From assembly GCF_901709675.1 (NCBI RefSeq), contig NC_051108.1:3444631-3508630 (forward strand): 64,000 nucleotides of DNA, read 5' to 3'. The translations under genes and the position numbers were made by a program. The stretch comes from Syngnathus acus. Taxonomy: Eukaryota; Chordata; Actinopteri; Syngnathiformes; Syngnathidae. Positions 38,701 through 51,000 of the stretch are shown piece after piece; position 1 is the first letter of the stretch; each line of letters starts with the position of its first letter. The notes under the pieces were generated by a model, which was not told where the DNA came from, did not search any database, and was given only the letters and a program-made list of their open reading frames with translations.

Positions 38701-41700
38701 AAACAGCAAAACATCTTGTAAAGATGTGCCAAAATTCCCCGCCATCTTGCATTTCTACCACTTGATGTGACTCCCTTTGACATATCATATTTGCCGTTAT
38801 TTCACCAGGTTTATTTTTTTTCTTCCTCCAAGAGTACCTTGATGAATTGCATATAGCGCTGTTTGGAAATGCAAGACACAAGAGTGTATTGCAAGTGAGT
38901 GAAGTCATTAATATTTCCTCTGTATCAATATCACGGGTGGAAGAGTGTGTGCAGCAAAAAAAAAAAAAAAAAAAGTCGATGTGTGTCGAACGCGTGCTTT
39001 AGATTGACAGGTGGATGATCTCAGTGAGTAGGGCACCCCGGGATCGACTGCATAATCAGGGAGACAAAGGAGCAGAGGAAGAGATGAAGAGAGAGAGAAA
39101 AAGAGTGTGTGTGTGTGTGAGTGTGAAGGGGGGATGAGAGAAGCGCAGAATAGCAAAATTCCCAGCGGGTTGAAGGGGTTGTGTGCTCTCGTCTCTGTTT
39201 ATTTCCCTGCATCCGTTTGAAATGCTTTGTGTGTATGTGTGTGTATACCAACTCCAGGCCTGTGCCAGTGTGTGTGTGTTTGTCAGGTGTTTGATGGTTT
39301 GCAGCAGTAAATGGGTTCATTGTGAGAACGGCAAAGGTTCCACATCGGGAGACTTCCCAGGTAATTACACGGGAACAGGCAAGACTTCCTCCTTATACGC
39401 ACTGATCCGTGTCGCCTTGTTTTGTGGTTGTAATGTGGCTGTTTGTGTTGCCATGAAGCAGCAGCTTTGTGATCTCAGGTGAGTCGGCGCGCACTGACTT
39501 AACCAAAGTCAATAAATAAAAAAAAACAGCAAAAAGTGAAAAGGTGAGTTGACCAACACCACTCTTGGATACTAGCTTCTATTCATTCTTTATCTGTATT
39601 TGTTGCGCAATATTTGTTAATTAGCACAGTAGTCAATGGTATTGTGGGATTGCCAGATTATTTGGGGCCCAGTGGCTTTTTAATTATGAGCAAAATGTAC
39701 CCACAGAGGCTACTTAAGGGCCTCCTAAGAGTCCTCAGAGTCCACTTAAACAAGCAGTGCAGCATCTAATATACTTTAAAGTCACCCAAAAGTTGTGATT
39801 GGAGTGTTGTACATGACTCATTATTTATTTTCTGACTGTTGGCTGCAGGTAAAATAAATATATGTCATCTTACAAATGATTGGCTGAAACGAAATATGGA
39901 CATAAATCTTTGGAGGCGCTATGGGTCTACTTGAGTTTCACAAAATTAATTGCTCACCCCTGATTTTAAAATATAGGGGAAAAAAATACACATTGTAGGA
40001 TTGAGATTGGCATTCTAGTGACCTCACAGTTTTGAGGTTCCAGGTTTGAATCTTGCCACCGGCCATCCTGTGTGAAGTTCTCTTTTTCTGGGGGGTTTCA
40101 CGACGTACTCAGTTAGTTCGACACAAAAAAATTGTCTAAGGATTTGAATGTGTCAAATGTTTCCTACTTCAACCTTGCATCATGTCCAGCTGGCACGGCA
40201 CTGAAAATAAAATCCATGTCTAACATGACAGCGTTTCTCTCCAACTTTTGAACTTTGTCAATCTAGGTTATCGATGTATATATTTGGACTATCAGCTCTT
40301 TCTGGGCTTAAATTTTTCTAAAGACAAAGTGGCAAGATCAAGTTATGCCTCCTATAGACTCCTGCTTCATTTTGCTAATTCAAGATACACAATGCACAGA
40401 TATTACACAAAAATTACACAACTGAACCTGCTTACATGTGTGGAACTGCAGTGGGTGTGTGTGCGCGCGTGTCCGTGGATGTGTTTTGAATTTTGCTCTG
40501 AGGTGGCACCAAGTTGATCTTCTCCCAGGTTGCACTGCCAAAGTGGCGCACTCTGCTGGTTGGGACGTGAACAGCAGAATTTTTTTTAAAGCCTTCCCAC
40601 AAACTATATTGACAATTCTAAATTTAAAATGTACAAAATTAATCTAACTTTAGTCTTGAACAAAGTTCGGTTGATAGCTCATAAATCTGTTATGCCTTAT
40701 GTCGGGATCACAATTAAAATGACATTAGCATCGCCATATGTTTCAATTTATTGTATTTCCGTGCAAGTACTCTGAGTAAATCAATAAAGTGGAAATGTGT
40801 TTTTATAAAATCTGACCAACTATTGTGTCATTATATCTTCTACCAAAATATTAGGTACACCTGCACAAGAGCTCAGTTTTGATAATGACATTGCCAGATA
40901 TGCTCAGTAATATGGAACTTGACTGAACCATACGAACATATCAAGAAAAAGTTTGCATTATAAATCTTGCGATTGCATTTGTTCTTTTCCCCACATAGCT
41001 GGAAAGTATCCCTTTAAAAACAAATAAATATATTTGAATGAGAAAAAAAAACCTCGTTGCTGTTCATTTCAAAAAAGAAGTGAATGGGAAATATTGGAAA
41101 GACTTGGCTTCCGTGTGATCTTGGGCAGATCTTGAGAGAATTCTGGCCAAGAAAAGTTAATGAGCATCGATCCGCGCACAAACACGCACAGACGCACGCG
41201 CACCAGACCCACTGAGCCAACAGCTGCTGAAGTTAAGTTATAAGATCAATTTTATAGCATCGGTTGCTGCTTGGTGGCTGTGGCTGTCTATAAAAAAAAA
41301 AAAAGGTTCATCAGTGACCGTGTGGAAGAGCGTCGATTGATTGCTTGAATGGCGATTTTAATTAGCAAGAAATCTAAATGAAAAATATTATCATGATTAA
41401 TATTGTGATTATTATGATTGTTATAATAATAATAATAATAATAATAATAAATCAATATTATTAAGCAGAAGGATTATGCATGTCCAATATGGTTAGTGAG
41501 TGGCTGTCCGTTGGTGGCAGATTGGCCTTCGCTGCACTATTTCAGCAGCAGCTGACACGTGTCTGCCCTCTATGAGCCTCTCTACTGACTTCAGGACTAA
41601 TTACGCACACAAAGAACCACAATTAAATGCACTAATTGGCAACACAAACCAGCAATGATACCCCAACGCCCATCTTGTTGAATTGGTCTTTTATTTTAAA

Positions 41701-42000
41701 TAGAAATCCATGTGAAAATAATATCAGTTTGACTCGCCATTGTGTTTTGATTTGTATTTTTAATACGAACGAATTGGCAGACGACTGAAAGCTTTTTTTT
41801 TTTTTTAAGGGTCAATAAAGATTTTTCTGTCTTTCTCTATTGGGCAATCTGTTTCTCCCTGACTGTCCATTTGCCAACGACCACCTGTTTCCTGCCTCCT
41901 CACCTCACGCACTGCATGCATGGGCAGAAATTAATTTGCTGCAAAACAAGGCGCTGACGCCCCCCCCAGCACCCTAACCCCCCCCCCCCCCCCCTTACCC

Positions 42001-42210
42001 TTTGCAAACTGACAAGTAAATCCCTACAATTAGCAGATCCATATTAGCATATTAACCTGTGCTTCCAGTCCGTGGCGCATCCTTTATCTAGGTCAGACAC
42101 CACTTGTCTTAATTGCTTTTTATTTTGGAGGACAAACATCTTCTGGGCCGTTTGTTTATGAATCACGCCATGATTATGTGCCGGTCGTTATTTGAGTGAA
42201 AAAAAATTTC
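42001..42210. promoter_or_regulatory. Candidate conserved non-coding element upstream of tfap2d
   Basis: Low-repeat sequence of balanced composition with attagcatattaacctg, cttaattgctttttattt and gtttatgaatcacgccatga. Such homeodomain- and POU-like words without microsatellite character are typical of vertebrate developmental enhancers. It lies 3 kb upstream of tfap2d. Conservation cannot be tested here. Confidence 0.35.
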
Positions 42211-45004
42211 GACTCCGCATGCACACAACTCTTGCAGGACTGATATAACGGACGCCCAGAGCCATATGAGCAGGATGAGTGATTAAAATGAAAACAGACT
42301 CGGGAAAAAAAAAGACCCACGCATGCGCAGATGCAAAACAGCGCCAACTTCTTTACTTGGTTAATAAATCAACACGATACGGTTTGTTCATAGCCACTTG
42401 ATTGGAACATTTGCACAATAAAATGAGTTTTAGTTCATCAAAAAGAATAATGTTTAATATAGAAAGTCTCCATGACATCATTATTTTATTTTTGTAATCT
42501 TCAGTCAACATGCCTCCTGCTGGTCATTGGTCTGTCAAATGACTAGACGCGTCATGGCAGAAAATTCACACCTGACCTCTATTCTTGTATTGTTTTCTGA
42601 CACTTGCTCTAAAAATATATCAACCAACCCCTCAGCTCCCGGCAGGAAAGCAATGGGCTGATCAAAATTCTCGCCTCTGGGCTTTACTGCGTTTTGGGCC
42701 TTTCCCTGCCTCGTCAGGCGGCAGATGGACTGGCTCCTGTCCGGAGATCAGTGCGCATCTGGTGCATGCAGCGCTTGCAGCCCACGGTATAGTAGGGCCA
42801 CTTTATACAAGCTCAAAGCCAGAGTTTAGATTTCATTTCAATTTTCATTTTTTGCGCGGGGCGAGTCAGCATCTATTTATGCTAGAAAGGAATAAAAATC
42901 AAAATGACATCAGACGGATCATTGTGCTTTTTCATCTGCTGTAGACCCTCTTCCCACTCCTTTCTCTCTCACTCATTCATTCATTCATTCATTCATTCAT
43001 TCATGAAGCTGAGGTTTGACGCTGAGCCTGGAGGGTACAGAAAAAAAACCAACCTCGAATCGTTAATTAAAATATTTAAGGCCTTGAGAACTTTTTTTTT
43101 TTTTTTTTAAATGATACTATTGGAGGCGTGTTGCTGATTCAGACGAAATGATAGTGACGTAATATTCCAAAGATACAGCACAATAGGGGACGAAAAAAAT
43201 TAAAAATAAAATCGAATAATTTTTTTAAACTCTTCATGTTATATTATGATTGTGTTTTTTGCGACAACGGACAGTGAGAGAGGCGTGCATGCAGGAACAG
43301 ATGGGATCGAAGGCTAAATAGTTGCTTAATTAAAGTGCAGAGTCAATGGTGGCGTCTGGGCGTCAGCAGTCTGCACTTTTTTTTTTTTTTTAATAATATC
43401 ACATGAAGAGTGGCTTTTACAGCTGACTAGCAATCCAAACAAAACAAGTCTGATTGGGGCTTATCGTCACTATGCTCTCTGTCCATTCGCTGTGAATGGA
43501 AGAATGTGACAGTTAAGTCAGACGCTGCATGTTCCTCCCCTCCCCATCTCCTCCACACTTGCTTTTGCTCCTCTCCAGGCTGTGGCCGCGAGCTTTACCT
43601 TCTCGCGTTCACGTTTTGTATTGCTGTTTCTTCCTAGGCTGCCCAAGGGCAACGACTATAGCTATAGGTGGTGTTTGTACTCCTTAAAACAGGCTGCAGA
43701 TATCACACGGTGCACCGATGTTCTCATATTAGCCTCTTTATTCGAGTGTTCACCGGTGATTTTTAACATCGTCATTTACAAGGTAAAAGTCAATGAAACG
43801 AATGCAAAGAAAAGAAGAAAAAAAAAGACTTTCGTCTTGTCAGGGTTTTCTGTATTAACATATCCTTGCAAGAACAGCACGACCACCCCGAGGGCGCGTG
43901 CACAGGTGAGTAAAATCACGAGGATATATAGTACAGAAGAAGGTCACGGGATTAATCGGGAAAAAAAAGTCATAAAAGCAATTCAATATTAACAGTGATT
44001 AAAAACATAAAACGAGTTTTGATTGAAATTGGGGTGGAAATGATAAAAACACAAAATAAATGTAAAGGAAAATAAAAATCGAATCCAAAAGCACGGGGAA
44101 GAAAAATGCCATGCAAATTCAACAGTCAAAGTAATGTTGAAAATGGAAACATTCAATCGTAGCTAAGAAAATATGTTGAAAGTGCATTTCAAAATCATTT
44201 GTGTTCTCGTAAAAATCGAATGTTTAAAAGAAACATGCGTAAAATGCTCTCCTTTTGTTTGTAAATTCGCATTTAAATGAAAAGAAAACAATAAAAATAT
44301 TTTTAAACGCGCAAAAACATCCCCATATCAAAATATTCCATCCAAGCTCTCTCCGCGTATCATTTTTTTTTAACAAAATTATTTTTTTTATTTCCGACAC
44401 AAATACGCAAATATTCGATATAATGCTCGAAAGTAAACTTACATTTTTTTTTGGGAGGGGGGGTCGAAAATCCGTTTGTCAAAATAAAAATTAAAATTAA
44501 AAAAAAGAATTAGGCTGTTGATATGGGGCGGAAAGCAACAAGACGGTGAAAGCGAGCAGAGCACCAAGCACAAACGGGTCAAAAATGGAAATGTCCGCAA
44601 AAAAAACGGAGGAAATTGTTGAAAGCAGCACGTGCTTCCTTATCAAGGCGAAGATACAATATTTATTCCTGGTCTCCCGGGATGCCCCACTCCGTCTATT
44701 GTCCTCCCATTCCTCAGTGCTGATGCTTAATTTTCAAAACTTCTATATCACCAAGGGACCTACGACATCAGCCGAGAAATACCCTGCAAGTACAAAATCC
44801 GTGAGCCAGCCCCGTCCGTGCAGAGGGGAGACGCTCGCCGCCTTGCACCAGCTTTTCCCTGCCCTTACTACCCACACACAGCACGCGAGGGGAGACTTTT
44901 CCATTTATCGCACATTTTGGGGACTTTAACGCCTTTTTTTTTTTTTGCCATTGTTGGAGAGGAGCGGGGGGGGAAAGCAACGGGTTACTTTGGAGAAGCA
45001 CACA
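42211..45004. other. tfap2d: Upstream flank and presumed promoter/5' UTR of tfap2d
   Basis: AT-rich flank with an (ATTC)n array at 42971-43004. It becomes GC-richer from about 44640 to the start codon (GC stretches at 44800-44890). No TATA box is obvious in the last 200 bases. The transcription start is not determined. Confidence 0.45.
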
Positions 45005-48000
45005 ATGTCAGCGACCTTCCCGGGACTTGTCCACGACGCAGAGGTACGTTATTTACTTCGAAATGGATTCAACTTAAAGAGTATGCGTAAAGCGGATTTT
45101 TTGGGGGTAAATATATTTAGATCTTTAAATTTTACAAATGTAAACAGTTTAAAAAAAATAATGCAGGAGTGCCCCAAGAAAATCTATTTTATCAGTATGT
45201 GGATGATGGTAGATGTTTCTCCATTGTGAGGAACTGGGAGCAGCATGATATACTAATATATCATTTTTTATTTGAGTTTTTTTTACAAACTTGCGGAAAA
45301 AGAGAGTATAAGAAAAAAGCAGATGATGGCTCCTGTTGCGACGGAGCGTTGGTTTGCCTCCCGGGCGTGCAGGTGACATCTCCTTCAGGTGGTTAAAAGC
45401 GAGGGGGGACTCGCTTCGAGAGTGTAAGCTGTGTTTTTTCGGAATGTTGGGGGGTTTTTTGCAAGCCAGTGTGAGGAGACAGCTCGCTGATGCTAAATGA
45501 CACGGTTCCCACAGCCCGCTCGTCTTTCTTATCCCGCAGATACGTCACGACGGATCAAACAGCTACCGGCTCATGCAGCTCGGTTGCCTGGAGTCCGTGG
45601 CCAACTCCTCGGTCGCCTACTCCTCCTCCTCCCCGCTCACCTACCCGGCGCCGGCGGGCACGGAGTTCGCCTCTCCTTATTTCTCAGCCAACCACCAGTA
45701 CACTCCCCTGCACCACCAGTCCTTCCACTATGAGTTCCAGCACTCTCACCCGGCCGTGGCCCCAGAGGCCTACGGGCTCAACTCGCTCCACTCGGGTCAG
45801 TACTACCAGCAGATCCACCACGGAGAGCCCGCAGACTTCATCAACCTGCACAGCGCACGCTCGGCACTCAAGTCGTCGTGTCTAGACGAGCAGCAACGGC
45901 GGGAACTGGGCTGCCTCGACGCTTACCGGCGACACGACCTGTCGCTCATGACGTCACACGGCTCCCAGGCCTACGGCGTCGGGATGCACCATCCGGACCA
46001 GAGATTGCTACCTGCTGCCGGCCTGGGCCTCCCTGCCACTGCAGACGACCTGCAGGTACCTGTGACTTCCAATTTTTGCACCAACCAAAATCACATTTAC
46101 TGCAAACCACTAAACTAACCGTCATGCAAAGTTTTTCCTTAATCGAGGCATTTAATTTGGTCTTGTCCAATCAAAAACAGTCAAGTGTGATCCAATGCAT
46201 ACTTCAGTCCGACATATATAGTATTGTGCAATTCAATTGTCTTTATTGTGGTCTAGTTTAGTCTAGTCGTCCAGTCTAGTCTCGTCTAGTATAGTGTGTT
46301 GTGGTATTGTGAAGGCAAATAGTTGTAAAGTAGGCCTATACATGTAGTATATACAAGATAGGTTAGAGTCTAACAGTACAATATATAATTAACTCTTAAA
46401 TAGTCTATAGTTGGGTAATCAAAATACAGCCAGTCAATTATAATTGGAATACATGGGTTAACTATAGTACAGTCCAGTGTGGTCACCCCCCCCCCCCCTC
46501 CCCACAGCACCCGTGCCCCACTGGCCTACTATTATCAGCACCCCACCTCCACTACAACCATAATTCCAAAATATGAGTGGGAAGGAGGGCGCCAGATGTC
46601 TGCCAGTCTGCCGACCGGCCTTTCATGCGTCTTTGGAAAGCTAGTGAGGTTTATAAAGAAAAAGGGAATAATGCTGCATATCCTCTCGAGATCATTTGCT
46701 TGCCAGCAAGTCAGGAGGGGAAACCGAAACGAACGTGACCCTACAACAAGTAAATGTCAAGTCTGCACGGGACTGCGCCTCGGAAAGCCAGGCGTCTTAT
46801 TTTTGAAAGGTTAATTGACTGGCAGTCTATACAATCCTCGTCAAATCCGCCCTTTATTTTTCCACATGCACACGTGACCTAGATTTTACATAATTCTTTT
46901 GGATGTAAAGTAGTGGAGATGAAAACTGCGTGTGCGTGCATGTGCGTGCGTGTGTCCGGCTAGCTGTTGAGGCGAAGAAAAGCGGCTAGTTTCTCTATTC
47001 TGCGGTCAAGGGCGGATTAAGGGATCGGGGTTGACGACACAATACCCTGCTCGAGCACCATAAAGCACCGTAGTTTATCCAATTACAGACTTAACGTCAA
47101 TCAACTTTGTCACTTATGCAGCGACATCTGAGCTGATTTAAACAAGCTTCTAGTTAAACACGTCGCCAAATTATTTCGGCTGCGTTAAGTGTATTCGCCC
47201 CAAAAAATTGAATTTAATTGAAAAAAAATGAATAAAAGTAAGCCGTCATTTGATTATGATTAAAATGTGACATGGAATTGTATGCAGGTATTTATTGAAC
47301 TCATGAATCTGAAATTGACCTCAATATATATTCGTCCACGTCACAGCAGCATTTGAAAATAATTTACAGGAGTATATGTTTTTGTTATACATTTATTTAA
47401 TTGATTTTATTTCTGCTTAAATTACACCGTCTTTTTTTTTTTTTTTTTTTTTTCGTTTTTACGGGGAAATAAAGCTCATATTGACTGAGGGTATAAAACC
47501 AGCGCAGTTTAGGTCCTTTATCGGGTAAAAGAAAGAACCAAAGGGTCCGTGAACCTGAGCTCGCACAAGGCGTGAACGGAACAGATGCGCCTGTATAGTT
47601 CCGTGGAGCCCACTGTCATCTTTTGAGCGCCTTAAAGCGATTTTCATGCCGAACAAAAGCAGCTGCCACACCTTTCCCCCGTCACTAAGCTAATTCATGC
47701 AAGACCTCTGCGTTTTGTATATTGATTTTATAATCACTTTAGCTTCGCAATGGAATAAAAAGAAACAGAGCAGGAGCTGGTTTTATGTATAGCCTACAAT
47801 ACTCCCCCCCGCCCCCCTCCACCAAAGGCGAACTACAACACACTCGCTTTCCCCCACTTTATTATAATCGGGGAGTTTTCTGCGTGGGCGCGGGCCTTGA
47901 GGCTCGCACGAGGGATTAAGTGTTGCTGAATAAAAAGAGCGTGTTCTTTTTTCTTGATGACACTGTTGATAGTGCTGATCTGGACCAAAATGGCGGAGCT

Positions 48001-51000
48001 CGCAAATGCACATAGATCTACAAGGATGACCTGCAGATAGTCAAATTATGTAATTTCTTTTTATCTAAAAACTGGTATGACCTTCCCTATCCTTGTTAAC
48101 CTTTATAAAGTTGAAAAAAGCCTCAATATTTACCAGGCATGTGCTTCATATCTAAAATAATCGAAATTAGTCATTAAAAGCTCTCATTCAATGTCATGTT
48201 TTATATTCGTTTCATTGCGATAAAAGTCACGTGCATGTGGAGGTTTTTTTTTTTTTTTACTGAATTTCACTGTCCCAAATAAATCCGCTTGCCCCAAATA
48301 TTTTAAAATATACTCCAGCGACAAACAGTATGTTATAGTACAATAATAGCAATCATTAAAAAAAGATCCGTTTATTTTTTTATGACATTGTATGTTGTTG
48401 GTAAACTGTACATAGACAGTTCACCTGTAGCAATCAAATAATATGCGCAAAGTGATTTTGAGCATCCCATCCGTGTTAATGAGTGCGCGTCTCCACAGGG
48501 CTCCGTGGAAGCGCAGTGTGGGCTCGTGCTCAACGGCCAAGGGGGCGTCATCCGGAGAGGTAAGACCCACTTCCACTTCTCTGTTGTGTTGTGTTGTATT
48601 GTTGTATACCCCAGGCCGTGAATACTCACGTTCAGACACGACAAGACAAGACAAGACAAGAGAGCAGCCAGACAAACGCGCCGGAACACACCCCACTCGT
48701 GTGCTGTCAGCATGTTACGCACATCACTTGTAACATGCTGCTTCCTATTTCCGGTCTGAAATCACTTTAGTCACTTCATGCCCGACACATTGAGATGATC
48801 CCCTATATTTCATGCCAATTGATTGATCATATATTTATTTATTACGCGGAATTAATTAAGGTGTGCATACGTGGGTCTTGCATACACACACGCGAATGTT
48901 ATCAGATATAGAATTGGTGATTCAATTCAAGATTAAAAATGGAATTCATTGTAGGGATTATCACGAGGTAAAGCAAATCAAATTACAATACAAAACCATC
49001 ACAGCATTTGGTGCACCAGTATAATTATTTTATAATAGGCCTACCGAATGAGACATTACCAAATGTTTACCTTTTCAAGGACAGTAAATTGTTTTTCCTA
49101 TGGACAAAATTAAATTTGTTGATTTTTAAATGTTTTAGTGGTTGTGTGATTGCATGCTATTCTATATTTTGACGCCACAGTAAAACGTGATTGATTAATT
49201 TTGATCACCTGAAAATGATGTTTTTTTTGCAGACCAAACTAAACAAATTCGGTCATGATGTTTTTTTGTGGGTTGTTATACATATCGATTTATTTAGATG
49301 TTTTTTTTTTTTTTTTAATTTAACTGCATTTGTCACATAAAAGTCTAGGCTATTTTGTCTGTATTTTTGGGAACGTCCGGAGTTATTTGCGCGCATTTAG
49401 CTTTGCAAAACAACGCTGTTTTTAAAGCGCACGCGCGTTTGTACTTGTGCGTGTTTATAGTCAGACCGTTGTGCTTTTCCATACGGAGAGGAAAGCGGCG
49501 TGTCTCCCGTTTAATTTTTCATCAGGACTTCTTAGGTGTTGGGGCTTTTCTGTCGGATTGACGCGGGAATCCCTCCGCTATCACATTCGGTTAATGGTGC
49601 GCAGTATTTGGCCCTGAGCTCAGCCGCCGCAACCATCACAACCAATAATCTTTGCTTTAGCTCGCACTCCTGTATCGATAGCTTCTCTCGCCTCGGGCGC
49701 ACGCTTTGATATGCTAATGAGGATCGGGGCTCCGGATTCAGCCGAGATCATATTAATGTTGTTCTTTCTGACTGCGGCTTTGCGGGCATGAATATTCACA
49801 TAATGCCCCCGCCCCCCTCCGCCCCGCACGCCAGAAGAAAATCAGTAAAGAAAGGCGCTCGCTATACTTAAGAGTCGTCTGCGCTTTTAATCACCCTGCG
49901 AGGCCCACTTCCGGTTCCGAGCGTGACATCACCACTTTTACTCGCTCCCGTTACGCGCTGTCAAGCAAGTCACGCGGCGGGCTTGTAAGAAGCTGTAAAC
50001 ATTGTTGTTAAACTATGAGAAGAATGACATTTGGCCCGTGTTCTTTTTCTTTAATTTTCGGCAAACTGGTTTTAAAACAGACGCTTGATTCCGCGTGTGA
50101 TCCCGCCCGCCGCTCGCGCCGCAGCCCGAGGCTACTCTCCGTTGCTTAAATACCGTTATCGCCTCTGGGCCCGCACGCTCCACTCGCTGCACGAGCAGCA
50201 ATAGCTCGTTTCGATTGCCCTTGGCAACATAAAATACAAACTACTTTGTATCAAAACATTTTTAGGGGAATTAATACGATGTGAACCCGAGGCTTTCAGA
50301 GGCGCGCGCCCCTGTCAGAGCGCGTGAATCTGACAGACAGGTCACATATTGGAAACGGACATGCGCAGTATGATCCAGGTAGCCGTGTCCACTATGTCGC
50401 TGTCCAGGTGCTGAAATGCAATCGTCGCTGTGTTTTTACAAGTCGCCTATTTTCAGCGGACTTTCTGTGGCAAGGAAAGTAACACAGGCTGGTGCATTTG
50501 TGTGGATGGTGAATAATACATTTTGAGGGCTGAAATGTAGGTTAGAAAGCCTTAGTTGGTGGCCAAATATGTCCACGTTGGCCGCCCCGAAAAAAGACTG
50601 GCGCGGGCATCTTCGCCTGCAGCCCTGTTCCGCTTGGCCTAAATGGAATCTTTTCTTCCGATTCCATCACATCATGGCCTGATAACAAAGCGACACACCC
50701 CACTGTTAGATTTGATAATGAGGCAGATGAATAATAGAATATAGCCGAGAGTACATCAGACAGCAACCTTGCGTTTCCGCTGCTTGGCACGTTAGTTTAA
50801 GTGAAAGTTGATTAATAATAGGCCTCCTCAGCTAGAGTAGTCAATATTTTCTAGGAGGAGAGCAGGGAGACTTACTCAGATGCAGTTATTAATGCGTAAG
50901 AGCCTTCGCTAGAATGATTTATTAACACTTTTACAAGCACAACTTAGTCAACTTGGTGGCGGGGTGATAAAATACTGGGTTTGTTTGCATTAAAGCAGAC

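Larger units (their letters stand above)
33300..42000. other. Intergenic, no gene recognised; candidate enhancers and low-complexity runs
   Basis: No coding gene is visible. The block includes a 61-bp tandem duplication (35171-35290), CTCF-type motifs at 35779 and 38233, an (ATCC)n array at 38103-38136, an ATA array at 41422-41450 and long C runs at 41959-41994. Patches at 33780-34080 and 37640-37900 have mixed composition with TAAT and ATTCAT words and may be conserved non-coding elements. Confidence 0.5.

Noticed and set aside
40845-40875. Short phrase attaggtacacctgcaca
   Set aside because: Probably a scrap of a dispersed fish repeat, but too short to bound or assign.
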